64,000 nt of DNA from Sisyra terminalis (lineage: Eukaryota; Arthropoda; Insecta; Neuroptera; Sisyridae), in contig OY292278.1 in NCBI GenBank assembly GCA_958496175.1, positions 47,616,001 to 47,680,000 on the forward strand, written 5' to 3'. This document shows, in pieces, positions 22,440 through 33,260 of this stretch. The number at the start of each line of letters is the position of its first letter. Position 1 is the first letter of the stretch. The notes under the pieces are model-generated. The model saw only the letters and a list, made by a program, of their open reading frames with translations. It made no database searches and had not been told where the DNA came from. The position numbers and the translations under genes are program-made.

Positions 22440-23463
22440 CTAGCTGATCCCCGCGACTTCGTCTGCGTATCGTAAATAGATATGTTGGAAATAGATAGAA
22501 AGCGTGGAAGGAAATTCGAATATTTTATTTATTTTCATTAACGATAATTGATTTTCAAATTTTCCTAAATACCGAAGAAAAGTTGGTTTGGAAAATTTTA
22601 TTTTTTAATTGATAATGAAATATATGACAAAAAATTGCTCCCTTAATGTTAAATAATTGCTCCAGGTCACAATCATTGGTTCATAAAAAATAGATTTTAA
22701 AAAAGTTTTATTGTTGAAAAGCAAACAAAAATTAAAAACTGCCTCTTTGGTATTTGGTATAAGTACCTACTACCTAAATTTTCATACTAATTAAGTGAAA
22801 TGATGTTATTTAAAATGCTGTAGTTAAAATGATATAACAAAAACAGAAACTTATTATTAATTAATTATTTATATATTAATCACCCTTATTAAATTAAAAA
22901 TTTCGATTGTTGATTAACTCTACAGTTTCTCATACAAACTTAGTGACCTCTTTTACTCTTCTAGGGTAGAAATTTTCAAAAAAAAGCCATTACGCTATTA
23001 ACATCAACTATGTGTTTTGTATATATAAAGGTTTATGTTTCAAAGAGGCAATTTTTTTAAATTTAAATTGATTTTACTATGCTTTTTATCAGTTCAACTA
23101 AAAGTATTTTTACAGATTATTTTCTAACTTTAAATTACCTTTCCAATGACATATAACTCACCTGTCTAGTGTAAAAATGTATGTTTTCATCCCTAGGGAA
23201 TACCTTCCCTTATTATTTTTTTGGAATGATAAGTAGCCTATAGTCTGTAGGAAATTGTGTTGTATCTTAATACCTAATTTCATTAAATTTGGTTGTTCCG
23301 TTCTTTAGTTAAATCGGGACACACAGACAGACAGACAGACAGAAAAAAATTTTAAAAATGTTAAATTTGAAATTAGGGCCTCTTGAAACAAATATTTACC
23401 CTAAAATTGGGTTCAAAATCGAAATGTACAGATAGACGTAAGAATTTTATATATTAGTATAGA
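22440..23463 (-). mobile_element. Non-autonomous Helitron, 1024 bp, with paralogous empty site
   Basis: On the minus strand it starts TCTATACTAATATATAAAAT and ends GGGGATCAGCTAG, inserted between A and T with no target duplication. The flanks TACATAA and TAAGACACAG join to the exact sequence TACATAATAAGACACAG found uninterrupted after genes 1 (about 12297) and 4 (about 30667). No Rep/helicase. It lies between gene 2 and module B, so it arrived after that duplication or was lost from none of the others. Confidence 0.93.
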
Positions 23464-24847
23464 TAAGACACAGCTTACCGGAGGAATAAAATTTTACTTT
23501 TCAAATTTTATCTATACGATAAACTATTTCAAGTATAAGTAAAACACTAATTAGTTCTACCTTATCTCGATTAGCGAACGAAAATTTTAAAGAGAGATTT
23601 TTCCAAAATTTTTATTTACCAATCGATGGGAAAACATTTGTATAGGTTAAAGAAAGAAATATTTTCGTTAGTGACAGAATAGATTAGTTATAAATAATTT
23701 TGAAAAATTGTTTATTTAATCATTGATGAAGTAAAATGTTAAGATAATAGGGTTTTCAGCCATATTTAATAACAAAAATACAGAATAATTCAGAAAAAAC
23801 CCATTATGAGTTTCAAGTTTAAGCGCTTGAAAACTTAGTCATCAACATTCAAGGAATTACTGAGGAAACCCTTTAAGTATGATGCAAAATAAACACAAAA
23901 TTTTTTAAAGTGAAATATCAAGGTGAATCAGCTAATATTGCGCAATTATGGCACAAAGTCTTAGTATATTTTTGTGCATCTCCGAAAGTCCATAGTTATT
24001 TTCATTCTCAGAAGCCGTGTTTCTTAATCCATGGTGTCCGCACCCCTGGAGAAAAGGAAGGGTATTTTTGATAGAACCCTTCGCAACAAAATGTATTGTA
24101 CTAAACAAAACCAACAAACAAACAAATTTTTTAATGGGGTTCGATGACTTACTTGTAGATTTAAAGGGACGTGAATCTACTAAAAGGTTGAGAAACACTG
24201 CCCTAAAGTATCTGTGGTCTAAACAGTGGCCATCAAAAAGTTAAGAAATTAGCAAAAGAAAAATTTCTTTGAAATGTACTCGACAATTTGTAAATTACAC
24301 AACCACTGGTCTCCTCTTTTTTACCATAAAATTGTTGAAACTTTTTTTTACAAAAATAACTACCCAACTTTGTTCAAAAAACGTTCGAAGAAGATAAAAT
24401 ATCAAAGTGACATCCATAATTGTGTTATTGAAAAAGTTTTAAGGATGTTATTAGTCCTCGTGGACGCAGAAGAACCACTTGCTAAAAATCCTCATATGCT
24501 CAGGATTTTGGAAAGTAATCTCCCGATTTTCATAATCTCAGGTAGGAATTTATAATCGGGCCAGTCTGGCCAAGGTTTGGACCAAGACTGGGCCCTAAAT
24601 TTCTTGGGACTTGGGCCCAAGCCTGGCCTGGCCTGGTCTAAAATTGGGTTACTTACGAAATCATATCCATGGACCAGGCTTGGCAACCAGTCTCAATTTA
24701 CACTAAATATTCCAAAAAATCAAGGAAATCATTTCCCCAAAACAACCGTTTCTCATGATATGATGCCGGGGGTAGGACAGCTCACCGAAAAATTGCAAAG
24801 GACGCGTTTTAAATCTAAGTGAAACTGATCGTCATAATTAAATTACA
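23464..24847. repeat. Segmental duplication module B, copy after gene 2
   Basis: Matches 12300-13590 and 30670-32047. It includes the hAT MITE and the CCTGG block. Short frames here (23932-24198, 24017-24244, 24274-24555, 24577-24822) reappear as equivalents in the other copies and are rejected as genes. Confidence 0.85.
24015..24200. mobile_element. hAT-like MITE, copy 3
   Basis: Ends CCGTGTTTCTTAATCCATGG and AGGTTGAGAAACACTG, as in the other module B copies. Confidence 0.6.
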
Positions 24848-26421
24848 TCTATTATTATAAAGAGGAAATATTTGATTGTTTGTTTGCTTTGAATAGTCTC
24901 CGAAACTACTTGACCGATTTGAAAAATTCTTTCACTGTTGGAAAGCTACACTATTTCCGGTGAACATAGGTTATATTTAATTTTCAAAAAAAATAGGAAT
25001 CCATACTAAAACTCCAACAATGTGTGAAAAAATTACTAAAAAACTTTCTTACATCGCGTGCGCTGGTGATTTAACTAAAGAACGGAACAACCGAATTTAA
25101 TTAACCTTATATTGAGATACAACACAATTACTCACACACGTTAGGCTACTTAACATTCCTTAAAAATAATAAGGGAATGTACCCCCTACGTAAAAACTGA
25201 GGGATGAAAAAAAATTTACTTGAGATAGGCGTGTTATATATCATTGAAAATGTATTAAAAAGCTAAAAAATGACATGTAAAAATATTTTTAGTTGAACTA
25301 ATAAAAAGCACAGTAATTTAATTTAAAGTACAAAAAATTGCCTTTTTGAAATATAAATGTTTTTATAGATTATAATCTGGCAGTAAACTTTTTTGTTTTA
25401 CAAGATTGTTGTAAATTGAACTTTAGGGTTGGTCAGTAAGGAAATATTAACGAAAAAAATGTAATAGTAATAAAAATAATAATAAAGCTTAAAGTAAATA
25501 CGTTTTTAAAACCATGCATATATAAAATCGTGTATTTATATATCCCCTCTTACTGATGAAATTTTAATACTCGGTGTATTCCCTATAGGAAGTAGGCATG
25601 TGATAAGATTTTTTTTTGAAAATTCCTACCCTTACAGACAAGGGTGGATTCAGGATTTTTTTCTTGGGGAAGGGCACAATATATTTTATTTGCAAGTGCG
25701 TGAAAGGGATCACGAAAAAAATTCGCAATTCCAGCCAGAAATCATCATAATGATAAATAATAAATAATCATATCATCATAATGATAAAAGAAATTTAAAA
25801 TCCTCTTCCAGAGCAAAAGGCATATGCCAAATCGTGTATGGTGAACTCTGGACTATCCAATATGGTTTAATTATATAGTTGAAATTCAGATATTTCAATA
25901 ATAAGCTTAAAGGTACATAATGGTTATACATGATTATGGAAGAACTGGGTTTCGTGCAATTGTTCAAAATTCAATTTCGCGGTTGTGTTGTACATTGCAA
26001 TAGTTTAACAGTTTTTGGAAAAAGGTTCATTCGGGAATCGAAAAAGGGAGATGGGGTTATTTTGATGCGAATATTTTGATAATTTTCGACTTTTTTTAGT
26101 CATAATTAAGACCGAATTTATTGAACTTGGCGATATTTTTTATTTATGTATAGATGCTGATTGATTTACAGATTATTTGGTTCACGGTAGGTATACTTAA
26201 CGTAGGTATACGCAATTGAACATACTATTTTTAGATATTTATAAATATTTTTTGAAAATTAATTGATTATAACATAGAACTATTTTATTCTCTGAAACAG
26301 TTTATTAAATGTGTCTTTTTAAAGTTGACAAAATAGTGTTTTTAAATATGATTAAATTTTTCGTATAAGAAATAAGAAAAATAAAATACGTTACGCAGAC
26401 GAAGTCGCAGGGATCAGCTTG
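24848..26421 (+). mobile_element. Chimeric non-autonomous Helitron, 1574 bp, upstream of gene 3
   Basis: Begins TCTATTATTATAAAGAGGAA after host A (24847) and ends GCAGGGATCAGCTTG before host T (26422). The flanks AAATTACA and TCGTTTATATTCAGG are contiguous upstream of gene 5 (about 32043) and, with one change, gene 4. The first ~220 bp match the 5'-end family of 4648-5163. From GATTTAACTAAAGAACGGAA the element matches the interior of the other 5'-end family (19303, 22440), so the 5' end appears swapped. It separates gene 3 from its original upstream DNA beyond about 170 bp. Confidence 0.9.
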
Positions 26422-26595
26422 TCGTTTATATTCAGGTGAAACAACAATCTAATTCATAAGAATTTTTTTTGCTGAACTTTTATTTAATTGACCTATGCTT
26501 TGAGTGAGCTTTGACCCATATCTGTCAAATCTTAGCGACAATTGATAAACATTTTCCTATTTTTTTTTTTTTACTAATTATCATAAAAATTTACG

Positions 26596-27519
26596 ATGAC
26601 TGTGAAACAGATAGCCCAATTATTCTTTAAGTGGGGGATGCTTATCACTAGCACAGTGATCTTTTTTTTTGGGATCATTTATTTGGTTGTATTGAGAAAT
26701 TATGAAAATACATTTAGAGAGATTACTATGATTCTTAAAGCAGAAGAAATTCATAAATATTGCGAGAATAGTGGCTTTTTAATTATGATGTTTAGCGCCT
26801 GTGGCATCTATGGTTCATTAACATCTTCTTATTCTAGTTTAGTACACGTAAGTGCATTTAAAGCACTATCCTGCTATAAATGACCATTCAGTACAAATTG
26901 ATGCAGTGAATGGTTTTACTATTTTTCAAAGTAACCCGCTATTTTTCTCTTTTATTCAGGTGATCTTTCTCGACATATTAATTGCTTTTGGATTTTTTTA
27001 TGCGACGTCAGCGATTGGCGAAAACTTTCATAAAATGAAAAACTGTCTGGAGATGGATGATCTGTTTTACTTTATCGAGAGTTATTCTGCAACTAATGAA
27101 ACGTGGGTATTTAATTACATGCATATATTGCAAAGACAGGTATGAATAATGTATCCGAAATTGAATATTTTTGATTGTTGCGATGATTTTAGTTTAAATG
27201 TTGTGGATCACGGACCGCTCATGATTACAGTGATTATGTTTATTATGTCCCACCTTCTTGTTGTATGACGACAAACCCAACATGGTTTGATTGTAAAGAC
27301 CCGTACCGAGATGGATGTAATGAAATACTTTTAAATGCTATTAAGGGAGCTCAAAGAGTGAATGTGGGGTTGACGGTTACGATTTATATTTTAATTGTAA
27401 GTAGAAATTTATTTCTCAATCCAGAAAAAAATGATGGATTATTACGAATTTTATGACAATTTTTGTTTCAGATAATTACCATTGTATTTGCTGAAATTCG
27501 AAGATATCATTTCGATTAA
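26596..27519 (+). CDS. Tetraspanin, array gene 3
   Basis: Coding exons are 26596-26847, 26960-27139, 27193-27396 and 27472-27519; introns are 112, 53 and 75 nt, phase 0. The product is 227 aa. The first ATG of genes 1, 2 and 4 is lost, and the 5' UTR acceptor is replaced by a poly-T run and ACTAATTATC, so I start at the second conserved Met (ATGACTGTG). TM1 is ~11-33, TM2 has MMFSACGIYGSLTSS (a Cys in place of Leu), TM3 starts exon 2, and the loop has KCCG (147/148), PSCC (167/168), DC178 and GC186. The tail is FAEIRRYHFD. The reading frame is intact. How the transcript starts is uncertain because of the acceptor loss and the Helitron 170 bp upstream. Confidence 0.85.
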
Positions 27520-27596
27520 TCAGTTCCAATTAATGCTATTTAACTTTGTCTCGTACTCTTTTGTGTATTTGTATACTTGATTGAATATAATATATT

Positions 27597-27850
27597 CAAA
27601 ATTATAAACTCTTCTATACATAATTTAATGTACCCTCGAAGCTCTTATTATTATTTTTTATTAACTGTACCGTATTTATAAAATAGATCATCACTAGGAT
27701 TATTGTGTGACAAAGTTAAAGCAATACTTTATGAATGCCTGAGGAAGCCTTAGTAAAAAAGCCGAAACGTCATGAATAAAAGTATAGTTTTATTTTTTTT
27801 TATTTAATCCTAGTCCCCTAAAAATTGGCATTAAATCTTAGTGTCTTTTT
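27597..27850 (+). repeat. Downstream block shared by genes 3 and 5, with hammerhead-like motif
   Basis: AGCTCTTATTATTATTTTT, AACTGTACCGTATTTATAAA and AATTGGCATT.AA blocks recur in the same order at 33000-33260, after pseudogene 5. At 27739-27770 the sequence CTGAGGA...GCCGAAACG resembles a hammerhead ribozyme core (CUGANGA, stem, GAAAC), as found in Penelope-like element termini. In this copy the stem is mismatched. It is probably a Penelope terminal-repeat remnant. Confidence 0.45.
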
Positions 27851-27862
27851 TGTCGTACAAAC

Positions 27863-29170
27863 CCCCTACAAGTTGTCCCTTTCGTCGGGATTGACATGGC
27901 CTGTTTATTGCCGCTTTTTTATGTCCAGAAAACTTGACCGGATTGTAGCCCACGTCCAGCCATCTACAGGAAAACTATCCAAGTTCGCATGAAAAACAAA
28001 CACACCCTGAAACCAAACGAAACAACCTGAAACTTTTTTCCTGCCTTTTTGTGAAAATCTAAACTGATTGATTTTTCATTTCAATTGACGTTTATAAACG
28101 AAGAATAAAAGTGTAATTTAATTGGATATTTTTCATCTAAAATGAATGGAAAACATATATGAAAATTATAGGAGATAAGGGATGGATGGTATTTTTGTTG
28201 TTGGTTTTACAAAGAGTTAATGGTAGAGCAATATTGGGAACTATACTTTTATTTATTTCCGGCTTAGTAGTTATTTGGTATTTTTTTTTGGTTATCATAC
28301 GTTTGTAAACGTGTGTGTTGCATAAAAGATTAATATAATTTGTTTCTTTTCTGCAAATATAATGCACTATGATGCACTATAATACGGTGCCCATATTTTC
28401 TTCGATTGGCCAATATTTCTTCTTCCGTTAAAATTATAGACTAATGTTTTTTATTTTAGATATTGGAAATCAATATCAAATTTTACGAAAGCTGATTAAG
28501 TACTAGCCATCTACCTATTGACTAGAAGAATTAGATATTTACAGATAACATTTTTAAAATATCCGCAGTCCAAATATTTCATTATTGTATTCTTATCTAT
28601 GCCATATGACTCAACTTTCTTTTTCTAAATTAACTAGATATTATATTTATTTTTTTTTCTTAATTTGTCAATTTTTAAATGAAGCTCAAACAAGGTGTTC
28701 AATGTAAACAATATTTCGTAAAGGATATTGGTTGTATCCCATTTGTGAGCTTTTTAAATTTCTTATTCCTTCAGGATGTTAGTCTGTGACTCTTTCTTGC
28801 AAATTGGTATTGGTTGAAAGTGTGGATCAAAATTTTATGATTTTCTTCGTAAAGATATATAGCAAAATTGATGATTTTGTTGAGCCAAAAATTTTTGGGT
28901 GTACACTCCTTGAATTTAATCCCAAAAGCTCTACCAGTTTGGCCGATATAAACTTTTTCATATGAATCAAATTTAATTTTATATTCTGTTTTTATTATTC
29001 AGAATAATTTAGTCGATATCTCATGGATAGAAAGTTTTAAGGATGTTATTATTTGGGTGGCTCATGCCTTCGTGAACGCAGAAGAACCACCTGCTAAAAA
29101 TGCTATTATGCTCAGGATTTTCGAAAGTAATCTCCTGATTTTCATAATCTCAGATAGGATTTTATAATCG
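27863..29170. repeat. Segmental duplication module A, copy 2
   Basis: Near-identical to 9495-10800. It lies between gene 3 and gene 4. The minus-strand frame at 28137-28367 is broken in copy 1 and not supported. Confidence 0.85.
28765..29005 (-). pseudogene. Penelope GIY-YIG remnant, duplicated copy
   Basis: Second copy of the remnant at 10405-10640, with the same YIGQTGRAFGIKFKECTPK frame on the minus strand. It is carried by module A. Confidence 0.75.
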
Positions 29171-29380
29171 GGCCAGTCTGGCCTATAGTTTGGACCCAGA
29201 CTTGGACCAAAATTTCTTGGGACTTGGACCCAAGCCTGGCCTGGCCTGGTGTAAAATTGAGTTACTTACGAAATCATATCCATGGCCCAGGCTTGGCAAC
29301 CAGTCTCAATTTACACTAAATATTCCAAAAAATCAAGGAAATAATTTCCCCAAAACTGTCCTTTCTCGTGATGTGATGAC

Positions 29381-29393
29381 GGGGGGGGGGGGG
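29381..29393 (+). repeat. Poly-G tract, 13 G
   Basis: Equivalent of the 20-G run before gene 1. It differs from that copy mainly in length, while the surrounding sequence is nearly identical. Confidence 0.95.
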
Positions 29394-29623
29394 TACCTCA
29401 CCGAAGAATTGCAATGTAAGCGTTCTAGTTCTATAAGTGAAACTGCCCATCATTATTAATTTACATCGTTTATATTCAAGTTAAAAACAATCTGATTATT
29501 TCAGAAAAAAAATTTTGTTGAACTTTTATAATTGGTTTATGCTTTGAGTGAGCTTTGATCTATATCTGTCAAATCATTGAAACAATTGAAAAACATTATT
29601 CGATTAATTTCTTTCAATAGAAA

Positions 29624-30561
29624 ATGTCACCAAAATTTACGATGACTGTGCGCGAAACAGCCAAAGTTCTCGGTCAGTGGGGGTTGCTTGTCACTAGCAC
29701 AGTGATCATTCTTTTGGGGATCACTTATGTGGTTGTATTGAAAGACTATAGCCGTGCATTTACTACAATGTATGAAATTCTTCATGCAAAAGAAATTGAC
29801 CAATTTTGTGCTAGTGGTGGTGCTATAATTATCATATTTGGCATCCTTGGCATCTATGGTTCGTTTACATCCTCTCGTTCTGCTATAGTATCCGTAAGTG
29901 CAAATAAACTACTGTCCTGTTTAAAATGACCACTCTGTACAAATTGAACAGTGAGTGGTTTACTATTTTTCAAAGTATCCCCCTATTTTTATCTTTTATT
30001 TAGATAATATTTTTCTACATATTAATTGCTATTGAATTTAATTTTATGGCGTCTGATATTATCGATATTTTTCGTACAATGCAATACAATATGAAACCCA
30101 CTAGTTTGGGTTTGTATTTCGACAAATTGGGGTACGGCGGGTTCTATCGAATGTGGGATGACATGCAAATAAGGGTATGATTAATGTATCCGAAATTGAA
30201 TATTTTTGATTGTTGCGATGATTTTAGTATAAATGTTGTGGAATCGAGGGACCTTATGATTACTTTGATCCAATATGGGACCTGGGCGTCATGCGGGCTT
30301 CTTGTTGTGGTATCAAAAATAAAAACGAAAATTGTACAGACCCGTACAGGGATGGATGTGCTGAAATACTTTTATATGCTATGCAGAAAGCTGGAGGAGT
30401 AAATGTGGCGTTGACGGCTACGATTTATACTTTCATTGTTAGTCGAAATTTATTTCTCAATTTAGAAAGAAAATTATGGATTCTTATAAATTTTATGACA
30501 TTTTTGGTTTCAGGTTATTGCCATTGTATTTGCTGAAATTACAAGATATAATTTCAGATAA
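29624..30561 (+). CDS. Tetraspanin, array gene 4
   Basis: Coding exons are 29624-29893, 30004-30174, 30228-30437 and 30514-30561; introns are 110, 53 and 76 nt, phase 0. The product is 232 aa. Exon 1 is the same length as in gene 1 (90 codons) and starts MSPK in both. TM1 ~17-39, TM2 has IFGILGIYGSFTSSR, TM3 opens exon 2 (IIFFYILIAIEF), and the loop has WDDMQ before KCCG (150/151), then ASCC (173/174), NC183 and GC191. The tail is FAEITRYNFR, less like the others. The 5' flank is nearly identical to that of gene 1 although only about half of the exon 1 residues match by eye. An AATAAA lies downstream near 30635. Ligand and partner are unknown. Confidence 0.9.
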
Positions 30562-30669
30562 TCGGTTGCAACAAATGCTATTTAACTTTGTCTCTTACTA
30601 TTTTGTGTGTATGTATCCTACCTGATTAAATATAATAAATAATGAATTAAATATTTACTCTTCTATACA

Positions 30670-32047
30670 TAATAAGACACAGCTTACCGGAAGAATTAAA
30701 TTTTACTTTTCAAATTTTATCTCTACGATAAACTATTTCAAGTATAAGTAATACACTAATTAGTTCTACCTTATCTCGATTAGCCAACGAAAATTTTAAA
30801 GAGAGATTTTTCCAAAATTTTTATTTACCAATCGATGGGAAAACATTTGTATAGGTTAAAGAAAGAAATATTTTCGTTAGTGACAGAATAGATTAGTTAT
30901 AAATAATTTTGAAAAATTGTTTATTTAATCATTGATGAAGTAAAATGTTAAGATAATAGGGTTTTCAGCCATATTTAATAACAAAAATACTGAATAATTC
31001 AGAAAAAACCCATTATGAGTTTCAAGTTTAAGCGCTTGAAAACTTAGTCATCAACATTCAAGGAATTACTGAGGAAACCCTTTAAGTATGATGCAAAATA
31101 AACACAAAATTTTTTAAAGTGAAATATCAAGGTGAATCAGCTAATATTGCGCAATTATGGCACAAAGTCTTAGTATATTTTTGCACATCTCCGGAAGTCT
31201 ATAGTTATTTTCATTCTCAGAAGCCGTGTTTCTTAATCCATGGTGTCCGCACCCCTGGAGAAGAGGAAGGGTATTTTTGATAAAAACCTTCGCAACAAAA
31301 TGTATTTTACTAATTTAAAATTAAAAAACAAACACATTTTAAATGGGGTTCGATGATCTACTTTTAGATTAAAAGGGACGTGAGTCTACTAAAAGGTTGA
31401 GAAACACGGCCCTAAAGTATCTGTGGTCTAAACAGTGGCCATTAAAAAGTTAAGAAATTAGCAGAAGAAAAATTTCTTTGAAATGTGCTCGACAATTAGT
31501 AAATGACACAACCACTGGTCTCCTCTTTTTTACCATCAAATTGTTGAAACTTTTTTTTTACAAAAATAACTACCCAACTTTGTTCAAAAAACGTTCGAAT
31601 AAGAAAAAAAATCAAAGTGACATCCATAATTGAAAAAGTTTTAAGGATGTTATTAGTCCTCGTAGACGCAGAAAAACCACTTGCTAAAAATCCTCATATG
31701 CTCAGGATTTTGGAAAGTAATCTCCCGATTTTCATAATCTCAGGTAGGAATTTATAATCGGGCCAGTCTGGCCAAGGTTTGGACCAAGACTGGGTCCTAA
31801 ATTTCTTGGGACTTGGGCCCAAGCCTGGCCTGGCCTGGTCTAAAATTGGGTTACTTACGAAATCATATCCATGGACCAGGCTTGGCAACCAGTCTCAATT
31901 TACACTAAATATTCCAAAAAATCAAGGAAATAATTTCCCCAATACAACCCCTTCTCGTGATGTGATGCCGGGGGTAGGACAGCTCACCGAAAAATTGCAA
32001 AGGACGCGTTTTAGTTCTAGAAGTCAAACTGACCGCCATAATTAAAT
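30670..32047. repeat. Segmental duplication module B, copy after gene 4
   Basis: Matches 12300-13590 and 23464-24847. It is followed directly by the 5' flank of pseudogene 5. Confidence 0.85.
31224..31409. mobile_element. hAT-like MITE, copy 4
   Basis: Same ends as the other module B copies. The right end has a point change (GAAACACGG). Confidence 0.6.
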
Positions 32048-32210
32048 TACATCGTTTATATTCAGGTAAAACAACAATCTAATTATTTCATTAGAGAACA
32101 TTTTTTGTTGAACTTTTATAATTGGCTTATGCTTTTAGTGAGCTTTGATCGAAATCTGTCAAATCTTAGCAACAATTGACAAACATTTCTCAATTATTTT
32201 CTGTATATAG

Positions 32211-32919
32211 AATTTATCAAAATTTACGATGAATAAGAAATTGATAGTCAAACTTGTCCCTAAGTTGTGATTGATTATTGCAAGCACAGTGATCCTTCTT
32301 TTGGGGAGCAGTTATTTGGTTGTATTGAAATACTATCATAGTTTATTTATAGATGTCTATATAATTCTTCAAGTCGAAGAAATTTATAAATATTGTGTAA
32401 GTGGTGGCCCTATGATTTTCATTTTTGGCGTCCTTGGCATCTATGGTGCGTTAACATCCTCTCGTTCTGTTTTAGGATACGTAAGTGCATATAAACTATT
32501 GCCCTGTTAAAAATGACCACTCTGTATAAATTGATACAGTAAAAGGTTTCACTATTTGTCAAATTAACTTCAAATTTTTTCTTTTATTTAGGTGCTCTTT
32601 CTCGACATAATTATTGCTACTGGATTCAATTTTATGCCGGCACCGATTGGCGATATCTTTCATCAGATGCAAAACAATATAAGAATGGATTATATGGAAA
32701 GCTTATTTAAAAGAAGTTCTTGTGGTCATCCAAAATGACTTTCGATATTGGGATGCACTGCAATTAAGTGTATGTAAAATGTATCCGAAATTTTAGTTTA
32801 AATGTTGTGGAGTAGGGGGCTATTGGGATTACAGCCAATTTTATGACAACTCTTGTTTCAGTTAATTAGCATTGTATTTGCTGAAATTCGAAGACATTAT
32901 TTCCCACCGACCATTGTAC
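32211..32919 (+). pseudogene. Tetraspanin pseudogene, array copy 5
   Basis: Exon 1 remnant 32211-32480, exon 2 32592-32769, exon 3 remnant from 32797 to about 32838, exon 4 from 32872. Four separate lesions are visible. The first ATG is replaced by TTA. An in-frame TGA (32268-32270) falls just before TM1, at the place of WG in the other copies. Exon 2 has a frameshift before the conserved RYWDALQLS end. A deletion runs from just after KCCGVGGYWDYSQ into intron 3, removing the SCC, C and GC cysteines and the start of TM4. The terminal stop is also lost (FD-stop became FPP). TM1 and TM2 remain recognisable (ILLLGSSYLVVLKYY, IFGVLGIYGALTSSR), and intron 1 is well conserved. It is not expected to give a functional tetraspanin. 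Confidence 0.9.
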
Positions 32920-32999
32920 CATTGTCAACTAACTATGTCTCATACTCTTTTGTATATTTGTATACTACCTGATTAAATATAACATATTCAAAATTATTA

Positions 33000-33260
33000 A
33001 CTTTTCTATGCTTAATTTAATGTATCCTAGAAGTCCTGGAAGCTCTTATTATTATTTTTAACTGTACCGTATTTATAAAATAGATCATGACTAGGAGTCT
33101 TGTTGACAAAAGTTAAAGCAATAGTTTACGAATGCCTAACGAAGGCTTAGTAAAACGGCCGAAACGTCGTGAACAGAAATCTAGTTTTAATTTTATTTAT
33201 TTGATTCTAGTCCTCTGAAAATTGGCATTGCAAACTAATGTCTTTTTTGTCGTACAAAAT
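33000..33260 (+). repeat. Downstream block of pseudogene 5 with hammerhead-like motif
   Basis: Homologous to 27597-27850. At 33135-33166 the sequence is CTAACGAAGGC, a loop, GCCGAAACG; here the GGC/GCC stem pairs but the CUGA box is mutated to CUAA. Taken with the gene 3 copy, the ancestral motif would fit a hammerhead-like core. Confidence 0.4.

Noticed and set aside
28137..28367. 76-codon minus ORF in module A
   Set aside because: The other module A copy (about 9779-10010) carries changes that break it; no motif.
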